This document shows, piece after piece, positions 18,408-27,918 of a stretch of DNA of 30,266 nucleotides. The stretch spans positions 1-30,266 of the forward strand of contig JAHEEQ010000052.1 in assembly GCA_024640585.1 (NCBI GenBank), given 5' to 3'. Every line of letters begins with the position of its first letter. Positions within the stretch are counted from its first letter, which is position 1. A model generated the notes under the pieces. That model saw nothing but the letters and a program-made list of their open reading frames with translations, ran no database searches and was not told the origin of the DNA. The position numbers and the translations under genes were made by a program. Source of the DNA: Micrococcales bacterium. Lineage in GTDB: Bacteria > Actinomycetota > Actinomycetes > S36-B12 > UBA5976.

Positions 18408-19220
18408 GTGGCCTCAATTCCATCTCCCGCAAACGGAGTTTGGAATTTGGGGCCACTTCCTATTCGTGCATATGCAATTGCGATCATCATTGGCATTTTG
18501 GTCGCTATGAAAATTGGAAACACGAGATGGGTAAGAGCTGGCGGCAACGCTGACGACATTGGCAATATCGCAATATATGCGGTTCCATTTGGGGTAATAG
18601 GTGGCCGGCTCTATCACGTCATAACAGACAATCAAATTTATTTTGGTCCTAATGGCAAAGGATTTGTCGCCGCACTTCGAGTTTGGGATGGTGGACTTGG
18701 AATCTGGGGTGCAATTGCACTTGGCTTTGTTGCATCACGTTATGCGTGCAAAAAACACAATATTGATTTTCCAAACATCGCGGATGCGCTAGCACCTGGA
18801 ATTGTGCTTGCCCAAGCAATTGGAAGATTTGGAAATTATTTCAATCAAGAATTGTTTGGAAGTCCAACCGATTTGCCATGGGGTTTGGAAATCGATTTTG
18901 CACATCGCCCCGCAGGTTTTGAAGACTATGCGACCTTCCACCCAACTTTTCTTTACGAATCCCTTTGGTGTGGGGCAGTTGCACTTGTTTTAATTTGGGC
19001 GGGAAAGAAGTTTGCTCTAAAGAATGGTCAGCTGTTCGCGCTTTACGTCGCCTTATATTGCTTGGGTCGTATATGGATCGAAGCTTTGCGGATTGATGAG
19101 GCCAACCATATTCTCGGGCTTCGTCTAAATGTCATAACTTCTTTAGTTGTGGGATTAGGGGCTGTAGCTTGGATTTGGATGAGCCGTAAGAGCCAATCCA
19201 CTGTTGAAATGGACAAATAA
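18408..19220 (+). CDS. lgt: Prolipoprotein diacylglyceryl transferase
   Basis: Lgt transfers diacylglycerol from phosphatidylglycerol to the lipobox cysteine of prelipoproteins in the cytoplasmic membrane. The product (270 residues) has multiple membrane helices and the family signature GRFGNYFNQELFG (139-151, including the essential-type Arg140). It also has GGRLYH around residue 65 and the WDGGLGIWG segment. I chose GTG at 18408, giving MASIPSPANGVWNLGPLPIR, because actinobacterial Lgt proteins begin close to the IPSP segment. A TTG at 18393 would add five residues. There is no Shine-Dalgarno sequence, so it may be leaderless. Confidence 0.96.
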   Translation: MASIPSPANGVWNLGPLPIRAYAIAIIIGILVAMKIGNTRWVRAGGNADDIGNIAIYAVPFGVIGGRLYHVITDNQIYFGPNGKGFVAALRVWDGGLGIWGAIALGFVASRYACKKHNIDFPNIADALAPGIVLAQAIGRFGNYFNQELFGSPTDLPWGLEIDFAHRPAGFEDYATFHPTFLYESLWCGAVALVLIWAGKKFALKNGQLFALYVALYCLGRIWIEALRIDEANHILGLRLNVITSLVVGLGAVAWIWMSRKSQSTVEMDK

Positions 19221-19234
19221 GGCAATAGTTGCCT
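19220..19234 (+). terminator. Weak hairpin after lgt
   Basis: AGGCAA, a three-base loop TAG, and TTGCCT form a perfect six-base-pair hairpin overlapping the lgt stop codon. No T-tract follows, so it is not a classical intrinsic terminator. It could be a weak terminator or RNA-stabilising element between lgt and gltB. Confidence 0.25.
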
Positions 19235-19253
19235 AAGTCACATTTACCCATTC

Positions 19254-19283
19254 TTGGGCTAGCGCCTGCCTCGCTGCTAGATT
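19254..19283 (+). promoter_or_regulatory. Candidate gltB promoter
   Basis: TTGGGC (19254-19259) and TAGATT (19278-19283) are 18 bases apart in the 119-base gap before gltB. This would give a leader of about 50 bases that ends in the AGGGAG ribosome-binding site (19329-19334) ahead of GTG 19340. The -35 match is poor. No GlnR-like GTNAC-N6-GNAAC element was recognised. Confidence 0.3.
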
Positions 19284-19339
19284 TCGCCACTTAATCGGCC
19301 ACTGTCGTCCGTTTTGAATTTAATCGACAGGGAGAAAAA

Positions 19340-22300
19340 GTGGCTATCAAAGATTTCCTTTCCACTCCAGATGCACAGGGTCTCTATGATCCGAATAACG
19401 AACGTGATGCTTGTGGTGTGGCATGGGTAGCCAAACTTGACGGAATTCCTTCACATGAACTCGTAGACAAAGCCCTTTTGGCGCTAACCAATCTTGAACA
19501 CCGCGGGGCTAGTGGCGCTGAACCTGATTCTGGCGATGGTGCTGGAATCCTGTTGCAAATGCCAGATGAGTTCTTGAAATCAGTACTTGAATTCAAGCTT
19601 CCAGAGCTTGGCAATTACGGCGCAGGTATCGCATTTTTGCCAACCGACATCGGTGCATTGGAAGCTTCAAAAACTCATATCGAATCAATTGCAGAGCAAG
19701 AAGGTTTAGAAGTTCTTGGCTGGCGCAAGCTCCCAACCAATGATTCAATGATTGGTGCTACAGCAAAATCAGTTATGCCATCCTTCGAAATGTTTTTTGT
19801 GGGCTCAACCGCATCTGGACTTGATTTAGAACGCAGACTTTTTGTTTTGAGAAAACGCGCAGAGAAAGAAGTTGCGGTTTATTTCCCATCACTTTCAAGC
19901 CGCACCTTGGTTTACAAAGGTATGTTAACCACTGCTCAAGTTGAACCATTCTTCCCAGATCTTTCTGATGAAAGAATGAAAACTGCAATTGCACTTGTGC
20001 ACTCACGCTTCTCAACCAATACTTTTCCTTCTTGGCCATTGGCTCACCCATATCGGTTGATTGCACACAATGGCGAAATTAATACAGTCAAAGGAAATCG
20101 CAACTGGATGCATGCTCGTGAAGCAGCTCTTTCAAGCGAAGTTATTCCTGGAGACATTTCTCGCGTATTGCCAATTGTTTCAGAAGGCGGTTCTGACTCA
20201 GCATCATTTGATGAAGTGCTCGAACTTCTACACATGGGTGGACGTTCTTTGCCGCATTCAGTTTTGATGATGATCCCAGAAGCATGGCAAAACAATCCAA
20301 ATATGGATCCGGCTCGTCGTGCTTTTTATGAATATCACTCTGCATTGATGGAACCATGGGATGGTCCTGCGAATATTTCATTCACAGATGGAACATTGAT
20401 TGGTTCTGTTCTCGATCGAAACGGACTTCGACCTGGACGTTTTTGGGTAACAGAAGATGGATTTGTGGTTCTTGCATCTGAATCAGGTGTGCTTGAAATT
20501 GAACAAAGCAGGATTATTCGCAAAGGTCGCCTGCAACCAGGCCGTATGTTCTTGGTTGATACAGCTAAGGGCCGCATTGTTGAAGATGAAGAGATTAAGT
20601 CTGAACTTGCAAATGCTGAGCCTTATGCAAAGTGGCTCGAACAAGGAATTATTCATCTAGAAGAATTGCCAGAACGCGAACACATTGTTCATACTGCGTC
20701 TTCTGTAATTCGTCGTCAACAAACCTTTGGTTACACCGAAGAAGAATTGCGCGTAATTCTCACTCCGATGGCTAAAACAGGTGGTGAAGCTCTCGGATCG
20801 ATGGGCACTGACACTCCAATCGCAATCTTGTCAAAGCGTCCTCGGCTTTTGTTCGATTACTTCACCCAATTGTTTGCCCAAGTAACGAATCCACCGCTGG
20901 ATGCGATTCGTGAAGAAATCGTTACTTCGCTATCAACAGCGACTGGTCGTGAATTGAACCTGCTTGATGCAACCGAAGAACACTGCCGCCAAGTAGTGTT
21001 GCCTTTCCCAGTTATTGACAATGATGATCTTGCGAAGATTCTGCACATCAATAAAGACGGAAACTTGCCAGGTTTTGCTGCTGCCAAAATTTCAGGCCTT
21101 TACAACGTTTCAGGCGGGGGAGCGGCACTCGCTGCTCGACTTGAAGAAATTTGTCGCGAAGTTGATCACCTACTGCGTGCTGGAACCCGCTTCATTGTTT
21201 TGAGTGACCGAGATTCGGACGCTGATCAAGCACCGATTCCTTCATTGCTACTTTGTTCAGCGGTGCATCATCATCTGGTCCGTCAACGCACGCGCACAAC
21301 AGTCGGCCTATTGATTGAAGCCGGCGATGTGCGCGAAGTGCATCATGTGGCATTGCTAATTGGATTTGGTGCTGCGGCAGTTAATCCATACCTTGCGCTT
21401 GAGTCTGTTGAAGTTCTATCCCGCTCAGGAGTTCTAGGCGATACAACTCCTGAAAAAGCAATGCGCAACTTAATCAAGGCACTTGGCAAAGGTGTTTTGA
21501 AAGTTATGAGCAAGATGGGTGTATCGACTGTTGATTCGTATCGTGGTGCACAAATCTTCGAAGCAATTGGTTTGTCACAAGAACTCGTCGACAAATACTT
21601 CACAGGCGTAACTTCCAAGCTTGGTGGAATTGGTCTTGATGTAATTGCATCTGAGGTTCTACAACGTCACGATGTCGCGTTCCCGCCTTCTGGCATTTCA
21701 CCAAGCCACAGAAGTTTGACCATTGGTGGCGAATATCAATGGCGTCGCGAAGGTGAGCCGCACTTATTCGACCCAGAAACAGTATTCAAACTCCAACACA
21801 GTACGCGCCAAGGTAAGTACGATGTATTCAAGCAATACACCGACCGAGTGAATAATCAGTCTGAACGCTTGATGACACTTCGCGGATTGTTTAATTTCAA
21901 ATCTGGATTGCGACCTTCCATTTCTATTGATGAAGTTGAACCTATTTCACAAATCGTTAAGCGATTTTCAACCGGTGCAATGTCGTATGGTTCTATCAGC
22001 GCAGAAGCACATGAAACACTTGCAATTGCGATGAACCGTCTAGGCGCAAAATCAAATACTGGTGAAGGTGGCGAAGATTCGGAACGTTTCAAGCCAATGG
22101 CAAACGGAGATAGCAAGCGATCTGCAATTAAACAGGTTGCATCTGGCCGTTTTGGTGTTACATCTGAATACTTGGTAAATGCTGACGATATTCAAATCAA
22201 AATGGCACAAGGGGCAAAACCTGGTGAAGGTGGTCAGCTTCCTGGTCACAAGGTTTATCCGTGGGTAGCAAAGACTCGTCACTCAACAACTGGTGTTGGT

Positions 22301-23869
22301 TTGATTTCGCCACCACCTCATCACGACATCTATTCAATTGAAGATTTGGCGCAATTGATTCACGATTTGAAGAACTCAAACCCAGTTGCGCGAATTCATG
22401 TCAAATTAGTTGCTGAAAACGGAGTTGGAACCGTTGCTGCTGGTGTTGCAAAAGCACACGCAGATGTGATTTTGATTTCCGGACACGATGGCGGAACTGG
22501 CGCATCGCCACTAACTTCATTGAAGCATGCTGGCGGGCCTTGGGAACTAGGTTTGGCAGAAGCTCAACAAACCTTGTTAATCAATGGTCTACGAGATCGA
22601 GTTGTTGTGCAAACAGATGGCCAATTGAAAACGGGTCGAGATGTTGTGATTGCAGCACTTCTAGGTGCTGAAGAATTTGGTTTTGCGACAGCTCCATTAG
22701 TTGTAAGTGGCTGCATCATGATGCGCGTCTGCCACTTGGACACATGCCCAGTTGGTGTGGCAACCCAATCACCAGAATTGCGAGCTCGTTTCAGTGGTAA
22801 ACCTGAATTTGTGGTGACCTTCTTCGAGTATATCGCCCAAGAAGTACGTGAAATTTTGGCGGAACTTGGCTTCCGCACTTTAGAAGAAGCAGTCGGCGCA
22901 AGTGAAATTCTAGATTTCGATCGCGCCGTTAAGCACTGGAAAGCGTCTGGTTTGGACCTAACTCCAATCTTGCACACACCTGCGAACATTGTTGGTGAGC
23001 GCCACCAAGTTCAAACTCAAGATCATGGTTTGGCGCAAGCGCTTGATAATGAATTCATCAAGTTGGCAGCGGTTGCACTTGAAAAAGGTGAAAAGGTTTC
23101 AATCAACCTGCCGGTACGTAACGTAAATCGTACAGTCGGAACCATGCTTGGTTACGAACTTACCAAACGTTTTGGCGGACAAGGCCTTGCTGAAAACACG
23201 ATCGATATAACTTTGCATGGATCTTCTGGACAAAGCCTCGGTGCATTTTTGCCAAGCGGTATCACGATTCGTTTGTTTGGAGATTCAAACGACTACGTCG
23301 GAAAAGGTTTGTCTGGTGGTCGTTTGATTGTTCGCCCTGCTGAAAATGTGAAATTTAAAGCTGAAGAAAATGTGATTGCAGGAAACGTAATGGCTTACGG
23401 CGCAACCAGCGGTCAGATTTTTGCCCGCGGAATTGTTGGCGAACGTTGTTGTGTTCGAAACTCTGGTGCCACAGTGGTGGTTGAAGGAGTTGGAGATCAC
23501 GGTTGCGAATACATGACAGGCGGTCGGGTGGTAGTGCTCGGCAAAACTGGCCGTAACTTTGCGGCTGGAATGTCTGGTGGCATTGCGTATCTTTTGGACT
23601 TAAATCCAGCATTAGTAAACACCGAAATGGTTGAACTCGAAGCACTAAACGAAGAAGATCAAAACTTCCTTCAAATAGTAATTCGCGAACACTTCGATGA
23701 AACTGGCTCAGAAGTTGCAAGCAATCTGCTAAGCGATTGGAAAGCAGCGGTTTCGCGATTCACAAAAATTATGCCAAGTGACTACAAACGAGTTCTTGCA
23801 GCCCAAGCGAAAGCTGAAGCCGAAGGCAAAGATGTAGTTGAAGCGATTATGGAGGCTGCTCGTGGCTGA
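19340..23869 (+). CDS. gltB: Glutamate synthase, large (alpha) subunit
   Basis: GltB makes glutamate from glutamine and 2-oxoglutarate. The 1509-residue product matches the usual length. A 24-residue propeptide precedes the nucleophilic Cys25 in RDACGVAW, typical of N-terminal-nucleophile glutaminases. The amidotransferase domain covers about residues 25-430. It is followed by the central domain and the FMN-binding synthase domain, with [13 protein letters not shown] and [10 protein letters not shown] motifs. The [3Fe-4S] ligands C1125, C1131 and C1136 lie in [16 protein letters not shown]. The C-terminal GXGXG beta-helix begins near residue 1260. GTG start with AGGGAG six bases upstream. It overlaps gltD by eight bases. 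Confidence 0.98.
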   Translation: MAIKDFLSTPDAQGLYDPNNERDACGVAWVAKLDGIPSHELVDKALLALTNLEHRGASGAEPDSGDGAGILLQMPDEFLKSVLEFKLPELGNYGAGIAFLPTDIGALEASKTHIESIAEQEGLEVLGWRKLPTNDSMIGATAKSVMPSFEMFFVGSTASGLDLERRLFVLRKRAEKEVAVYFPSLSSRTLVYKGMLTTAQVEPFFPDLSDERMKTAIALVHSRFSTNTFPSWPLAHPYRLIAHNGEINTVKGNRNWMHAREAALSSEVIPGDISRVLPIVSEGGSDSASFDEVLELLHMGGRSLPHSVLMMIPEAWQNNPNMDPARRAFYEYHSALMEPWDGPANISFTDGTLIGSVLDRNGLRPGRFWVTEDGFVVLASESGVLEIEQSRIIRKGRLQPGRMFLVDTAKGRIVEDEEIKSELANAEPYAKWLEQGIIHLEELPEREHIVHTASSVIRRQQTFGYTEEELRVILTPMAKTGGEALGSMGTDTPIAILSKRPRLLFDYFTQLFAQVTNPPLDAIREEIVTSLSTATGRELNLLDATEEHCRQVVLPFPVIDNDDLAKILHINKDGNLPGFAAAKISGLYNVSGGGAALAARLEEICREVDHLLRAGTRFIVLSDRDSDADQAPIPSLLLCSAVHHHLVRQRTRTTVGLLIEAGDVREVHHVALLIGFGAAAVNPYLALESVEVLSRSGVLGDTTPEKAMRNLIKALGKGVLKVMSKMGVSTVDSYRGAQIFEAIGLSQELVDKYFTGVTSKLGGIGLDVIASEVLQRHDVAFPPSGISPSHRSLTIGGEYQWRREGEPHLFDPETVFKLQHSTRQGKYDVFKQYTDRVNNQSERLMTLRGLFNFKSGLRPSISIDEVEPISQIVKRFSTGAMSYGSISAEAHETLAIAMNRLGAKSNTGEGGEDSERFKPMANGDSKRSAIKQVASGRFGVTSEYLVNADDIQIKMAQGAKPGEGGQLPGHKVYPWVAKTRHSTTGVGLISPPPHHDIYSIEDLAQLIHDLKNSNPVARIHVKLVAENGVGTVAAGVAKAHADVILISGHDGGTGASPLTSLKHAGGPWELGLAEAQQTLLINGLRDRVVVQTDGQLKTGRDVVIAALLGAEEFGFATAPLVVSGCIMMRVCHLDTCPVGVATQSPELRARFSGKPEFVVTFFEYIAQEVREILAELGFRTLEEAVGASEILDFDRAVKHWKASGLDLTPILHTPANIVGERHQVQTQDHGLAQALDNEFIKLAAVALEKGEKVSINLPVRNVNRTVGTMLGYELTKRFGGQGLAENTIDITLHGSSGQSLGAFLPSGITIRLFGDSNDYVGKGLSGGRLIVRPAENVKFKAEENVIAGNVMAYGATSGQIFARGIVGERCCVRNSGATVVVEGVGDHGCEYMTGGRVVVLGKTGRNFAAGMSGGIAYLLDLNPALVNTEMVELEALNEEDQNFLQIVIREHFDETGSEVASNLLSDWKAAVSRFTKIMPSDYKRVLAAQAKAEAEGKDVVEAIMEAARG

Positions 23870-25316
23870 TCCAAAGGGATTTCTAAAAGCAGGACGCGAA
23901 ACCCCAAAGCGTCGTGCGGTTGATGTACGTATCCGTGATTGGAAAGAAGTTTATGAACCATTCGATGGGGAAAAACTTCATACCCAAGGTGCACGTTGTA
24001 TGGATTGCGGCATTCCGTTTTGCCACAATGGTTGTCCGCTTGGAAATTTAATTCCAGAATGGAATGACCTGACCTACAAAAACAATTGGCGTGAAGCAAT
24101 TGAAAGATTGCATGCAACGAACAATTTTCCAGAGTTCACTGGCCGCCTTTGCCCAGCACCTTGCGAAACGGCCTGCGTACTTGGAATCAACCAAGACCCC
24201 GTCACCATTAAACAAGTAGAAGTCAGCATCATCGACCGCGCTTGGGATGAAGGTTGGGTCTCACCTCAACCACCATCACGTCATTCTGGAAAAACTGTCG
24301 CAGTTATTGGTTCAGGACCAGCAGGCCTTGCAGCGGCGCAACAACTTGCTCGCGCTGGACATACGGTTGCGGTTTATGAACGTGCAGATCGCCCAGGTGG
24401 ACTTCTTCGCTATGGAATTCCAGAATTTAAAATGGAAAAGCGTCATCTAGATCGCCGCATCAAACAGATGGAAGAAGAAGGTGTGAAATTCCGCACCGGT
24501 GTAGATGTTGGAACTGACATAACCGCACAAGACTTAATTGCCCGTTATGACGCAGTAGTTCTTGCGATTGGCGCAACAGCCTGGCGCGATTTAAATGTGC
24601 CAGGTCGTGATGCAGTTGGTGTTTATCAAGCAATGGAATTCTTGCCGCTTGCAAATCGTGTTTGTGAAGGTGATCTTGAACAAACCACTATTTCTGCAGA
24701 AGGAAAAGATGTAGTAATTCTTGGTGGTGGAGATACAGGTGCAGACTGCCTTGGAACTTCAATTCGCCAAGGTGCACGCTCTATTACCCAACTTGAAATC
24801 ATGCCGCGACCAAGTGATGAAAGACCATCTTCAGCGCCATGGCCAACATATCCAATGATTTATCGCGTTTCATCAGCACATGAAGAAGGTGGAGAACGAG
24901 TTTATGCAGTTACCACTGAAGAATTCTTGAAAGATGAAAATGGAAATCTGCGAGCTCTTGCAGTTAGTGAAGTAGTTTTCAAAGACGGAAAATTTGAATC
25001 TGTACCTGGAACTCGCCATGAAATTCAGGCTCAACTTGCTTTCTTGGCCATGGGCTTTATAGGGCCAGAACAAGGTGCCTTGATTGAACAATTTGGCGTA
25101 GAAATCGACCCGAGAACAAATATCAACCGTGATGCGAGCTACAAAACGAATATTGACGGAGTTTTTGTGGCTGGCGATGCCGGACGCGGTCAGAGCCTGA
25201 TTGTGTGGGCAATTGCCGAAGGCCGCTCAGCTGCAAGTGCGGTAGATAGGTTCCTAACAGGCTCAACCCAGCTTCCTGCCCCTATCCTTCCCTCTGCAAG
25301 ACCGCTAACTATCTGA
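23862..25316 (+). CDS. gltD: Glutamate synthase, small (beta) subunit
   Basis: GltD passes electrons from NADPH through FAD and iron-sulfur clusters to GltB. The 484-residue product has two cysteine groups for [4Fe-4S] clusters: C46, C49, C54 and C58, then C97, C101 and C105. An FAD-binding GSGPAG (150-155) and a second nucleotide site GGGDTGAD (288-295) follow. I chose GTG at 23862 because GGAGG (23851-23855) sits six bases upstream; it overlaps the gltB end by eight bases. The short frame extension upstream to 23838 lacks support. Confidence 0.97.
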   Translation: MADPKGFLKAGRETPKRRAVDVRIRDWKEVYEPFDGEKLHTQGARCMDCGIPFCHNGCPLGNLIPEWNDLTYKNNWREAIERLHATNNFPEFTGRLCPAPCETACVLGINQDPVTIKQVEVSIIDRAWDEGWVSPQPPSRHSGKTVAVIGSGPAGLAAAQQLARAGHTVAVYERADRPGGLLRYGIPEFKMEKRHLDRRIKQMEEEGVKFRTGVDVGTDITAQDLIARYDAVVLAIGATAWRDLNVPGRDAVGVYQAMEFLPLANRVCEGDLEQTTISAEGKDVVILGGGDTGADCLGTSIRQGARSITQLEIMPRPSDERPSSAPWPTYPMIYRVSSAHEEGGERVYAVTTEEFLKDENGNLRALAVSEVVFKDGKFESVPGTRHEIQAQLAFLAMGFIGPEQGALIEQFGVEIDPRTNINRDASYKTNIDGVFVAGDAGRGQSLIVWAIAEGRSAASAVDRFLTGSTQLPAPILPSARPLTI

Positions 25317-25344
25317 GAAACATACTTACGAAAGGTCAAAAACC

Positions 25345-26772
25345 GTGCGTCGCGCCAAAATTGTTTGCACATTAGGTCCATCTGCCGAAACACCAGAGGC
25401 TGTCAAAGCTTTGATCTTGTCTGGAATGGACGTCGCACGACTAAACCTTTCGCACGGTGACTACGCCGAACATCAGGCACGCTATGACGCAGTGCGCAAA
25501 GCGGCAAACGAAACTGGTCGTGGAGTAGGAATTTTTGCCGACCTTCAGGGTCCAAAAATTCGAACTGGTCGATTCAAAAACGGCAAAGAAACTTTGGTGC
25601 AGGGTCAAAAGTTCACAATCACTATTGATGAAGTTGAAGGCACAAACGAACGATGCTCTACAACTTTCAAAGGATTGCCTGGAGACGTAAATCCAGGCGA
25701 CATGATTTTGATTGATGATGGTCGCATCTCGTTGCGCGCACTCAACGTCACAAAAACAGATGTCGAAACAGAAGTTGTTGAAGCTGGCGTAATTTCAAAC
25801 AACAAAGGTATCAATCTTCCTGGAGTAGCAGTAAGCGTTCCGGCACTCTCTGAAAAAGATATCGATGATCTTCGCTGGGCTCTTCGTGCAGGTGTTGACA
25901 TGATTGCGCTTTCATTTGTGCGAAATGCCGCCGACATTCGCGACGTTCACAAAATTATGGATGAAGAAGGAATTCGTCTTCCGGTTATCGCAAAAATCGA
26001 AAAGCCACAAGCAGTTGAAAATCTTGAAGAAATCGTTGATGCATTCGATGCAATCATGGTTGCTCGAGGCGATCTCGGTGTCGAACTTCCACTAGAACAA
26101 GTTCCTTTGGTTCAAAAGCGATGTGTTGCAGCTGCCCGTGCAGTTGGTAAACCAGTAATTGTTGCAACCCAAATGCTTGATTCAATGATCAACGCATCAC
26201 GTCCAACACGTGCGGAAGCTAGCGACGTTGCAAACGCAGTTCTTGATGGTGCAGATGCGCTAATGCTTTCTGGTGAGACATCAGTAGGCGACCATCCAAC
26301 TCTTGTTGTTGAAACCATGGCTCGGATCATCGAACATGTTGAAGAAGAAGCACTCGATCGTTTGCCTAAACTTAAAAAAGATCCAACCACAAGTACCGCC
26401 CGGGCAGTCACACATGCTGCAACTGTGGTCGCACAAGCGGTAGATGCTTCATTCTTAGTTGCTTTCACCGAAACTGGTTTGTCGGCTAGATTAACTTCTC
26501 GTCATCGCAATAAGACACCATTACTTGCATTCACCTCAGTTCCACGCACTCGTTCGCAACTCGCATTGGTTTGGGGGGTTGAAACCTTCTTGGTTAAACC
26601 GGTTTTGCACACTGACGAAATGGTGTTGCAGTTGGACCAAGCTTTGCTGGAAATCAACCGTGCCACCGTGGGCGAAAAGATTGTGCTTGTGGCTGGTGTG
26701 CCTCCAGGAATTCCTGGCACAACAAACGGTATGCGTGTGCATGTAATTGGTTCTCAAAGAGCAGGCATATAA
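25345..26772 (+). CDS. pyk: Pyruvate kinase
   Basis: The enzyme transfers phosphate from phosphoenolpyruvate to ADP, the last step of glycolysis. The 475-residue product has the barrel residues R32 and N34 (ARLNLSHG), K217 and E219 in IAKIEKP, and D243 in MVARGDLGVELP. The B-domain lies at about 72-165, and the TRAEASDVANAVLDG segment is present. The C-terminal domain ends at the normal place. The GTG start has AAAGG ten bases upstream. It follows gltD by 28 bases and may share its transcript; the bldD promoter lies in and just after its last codons. Confidence 0.98.
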   Translation: MRRAKIVCTLGPSAETPEAVKALILSGMDVARLNLSHGDYAEHQARYDAVRKAANETGRGVGIFADLQGPKIRTGRFKNGKETLVQGQKFTITIDEVEGTNERCSTTFKGLPGDVNPGDMILIDDGRISLRALNVTKTDVETEVVEAGVISNNKGINLPGVAVSVPALSEKDIDDLRWALRAGVDMIALSFVRNAADIRDVHKIMDEEGIRLPVIAKIEKPQAVENLEEIVDAFDAIMVARGDLGVELPLEQVPLVQKRCVAAARAVGKPVIVATQMLDSMINASRPTRAEASDVANAVLDGADALMLSGETSVGDHPTLVVETMARIIEHVEEEALDRLPKLKKDPTTSTARAVTHAATVVAQAVDASFLVAFTETGLSARLTSRHRNKTPLLAFTSVPRTRSQLALVWGVETFLVKPVLHTDEMVLQLDQALLEINRATVGEKIVLVAGVPPGIPGTTNGMRVHVIGSQRAGI

Positions 26773-26778
26773 AACCTA

Positions 26779-26807
26779 TTGCCCTTCATGGTTACGCTCC
26801 GTAATGT
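26779..26807 (+). promoter_or_regulatory. Leaderless bldD promoter
   Basis: TTGCCC (26779-26784) and TAATGT (26802-26807) are 17 bases apart, and the -10 hexamer ends seven bases before the bldD ATG at 26815. There is no Shine-Dalgarno sequence, so transcription probably starts at the A of the ATG. This is the best-formed leaderless promoter in the window and is overlapped by a BldD-like palindrome. Confidence 0.55.
26791..26805 (+). promoter_or_regulatory. BldD-type operator upstream of bldD
   Basis: The 15-mer GTTACGCTCCGTAAT fits the Streptomyces BldD consensus nTnACnC(A/T)GnGTnAn at all fixed positions except one (C for G at position nine). It is a perfect inverted repeat, TTACG-CTC-CGTAA (26792-26804). 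It overlaps the -10 element of the bldD promoter, where bound BldD would block RNA polymerase. This predicts negative autoregulation, as known in Streptomyces. Confidence 0.65.
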
Positions 26808-26814
26808 TGCGACT

Positions 26815-27306
26815 ATGAATGAGCTCACCAAATCAGACGATTATTCGTTATCCCTTGGTGCCCGACTTCGAACAATCCGCCAACAGCAGGGATTGAGCCT
26901 CCAAGCCGTTGAACAACGCTCAAATGGCAAGTGGAAGGCCGTTGTGGTCGGCTCATATGAGCGCGGAGACCGTGCGATCACAGTTGCAAAACTTTCGGAA
27001 TTGGCAAGTTTTTATGGGGTGCCGGTCAGCCAACTTCTCCCAGAAGGCTCTGTGCGCTCGCAAACTGGGAGGCCAAATCGCAAGGTAGTGATAGACCTTG
27101 AGGCCATGGCGCAGTTGCCTGCTGAATCAATTGGGCCGCTTGTGAGATTTGTGGCCACAATTCAGGACAAGCGCGGGGATTACAACGGTCGTGTGCTCAC
27201 AGTCCGGGCTGCAGATCTCGAGACTTTGGCATTACTCTTTCAAACTTCTGTCGACGAAGTTATCGACAGGCTGACAAATTGGTCGGTCATACATTTAGCA
27301 AACTAA
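26815..27306 (+). CDS. bldD: BldD-family transcriptional regulator
   Basis: BldD is a DNA-binding regulator that, in Streptomyces, represses developmental genes when dimerised by c-di-GMP. The 163-residue product has an N-terminal helix-turn-helix domain (about 13-78) with WKAVVVGSYERGDRAITV, nearly identical to the family, and a C-terminal domain (about 92-160). The c-di-GMP signature RGD-x8-RxxD is intact: R120, D122, R131 and D134. I chose ATG 26815 because it follows a leaderless promoter by seven bases and gives the normal family beginning. An in-frame upstream start at 26779 would lie inside the promoter. It stands between pyk and the pyr operon. Confidence 0.93.
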   Translation: MNELTKSDDYSLSLGARLRTIRQQQGLSLQAVEQRSNGKWKAVVVGSYERGDRAITVAKLSELASFYGVPVSQLLPEGSVRSQTGRPNRKVVIDLEAMAQLPAESIGPLVRFVATIQDKRGDYNGRVLTVRAADLETLALLFQTSVDEVIDRLTNWSVIHLAN

Positions 27307-27310
27307 AGGT

Positions 27311-27319
27311 TGGTAGTAT
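27311..27319 (+). promoter_or_regulatory. Candidate extended -10 promoter for the pyr operon
   Basis: TGG followed by TAGTAT (27314-27319) is an extended -10 element (TGN-TANNNT). It lies in the loop of an inverted repeat, GTTGG (27309-27313) and CCAAC (27324-27328). No good -35 was found, as is usual for extended -10 promoters. Transcription would start near 27326, giving a leader of about 50 bases that holds the PyrR hairpin. Confidence 0.4.
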
Positions 27320-27342
27320 CCGCCCAACAAATTCCTTTAAAG

Positions 27343-27360
27343 CTCGTCCTGTGAGGCGAG
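27343..27360 (+). promoter_or_regulatory. PyrR-binding RNA hairpin in the pyrR leader
   Basis: CTCGTC and GGCGAG form a six-base-pair stem (one G-U pair) closed by the hexaloop CUGUGA, which fits the CNGNGA loop recognised by PyrR. The stem ends at 27360, and the purine-rich GGAAGGGG that follows (27360-27367) is the likely ribosome-binding site for ATG 27376. PyrR with bound UMP would stabilise the stem and hinder ribosome access. This is the translational-repression arrangement known for mycobacterial pyr leaders. There is no T-tract, so attenuation by termination is unlikely. Confidence 0.75.
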
Positions 27361-27375
27361 GAAGGGGTAGGGCAG

Positions 27376-27918
27376 ATGTCTGCTACACCAAATCTGGTGC
27401 TCGAAAGCACTGAAATATCGCGCATTGTTTCGCGCATTTCCCATGAAATTGATGAACGCACTAAAGGTGCGGTTGATGTGGTTTTACTTGGAATTCCAAC
27501 ACGCGGAGTTTTACTTGCAAATCGCATCGCATCCAAACTAGGCGAAATCCAAAATCGAGAAATCGCAGTAGGTTCACTTGATACGACAATGTATCGAGAT
27601 GACCTGCGCTTGCAACCAACTAGAACTTTGATGCCTACCGAAATTCCAGGTGATGGTATCGATGGCAAACTCGTAGTTTTAATAGACGATGTGCTTTTTT
27701 CAGGTCGCACTATTCGCGCTGCCCTTGACGCACTGAATGAAATTGGTCGTCCACGCGCAGTTCAGCTTGCAGTGTTGGTTGATCGCGGACATCGTGAATT
27801 GCCAATTCGTGCTGATTATGTTGGAAAGAATCTTCCGACTTCAAATGAAGAAAGAGTTTCAGTAAAACTTCAAGAAGTAGATGGCGAAGATAGCGTCACG
27901 GTTGGTGGTGCCCAATGA
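27376..27918 (+). CDS. pyrR: PyrR: pyr operon regulator / uracil phosphoribosyltransferase
   Basis: PyrR binds pyr leader RNA when UMP or UTP is plentiful, and many members also make UMP from uracil and PRPP. The 180-residue product has the phosphoribosyltransferase fold, with the PRPP loop in [20 protein letters not shown] (about 101-120). It also has the PTRG segment (41-44) and basic residues such as R74 and R78 of the RNA-binding face. An RNA hairpin of the PyrR type lies directly upstream of its own start, so the gene is probably autoregulated together with pyrB and pyrC. The stop overlaps the pyrB start by four bases. Confidence 0.97.
   Translation: MSATPNLVLESTEISRIVSRISHEIDERTKGAVDVVLLGIPTRGVLLANRIASKLGEIQNREIAVGSLDTTMYRDDLRLQPTRTLMPTEIPGDGIDGKLVVLIDDVLFSGRTIRAALDALNEIGRPRAVQLAVLVDRGHRELPIRADYVGKNLPTSNEERVSVKLQEVDGEDSVTVGGAQ

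Noticed and set aside
19221..19339. GlnR-type nitrogen box upstream of gltB
   Set aside because: GTCAC occurs once, but the downstream half-site at the right spacing does not match GNAAC.
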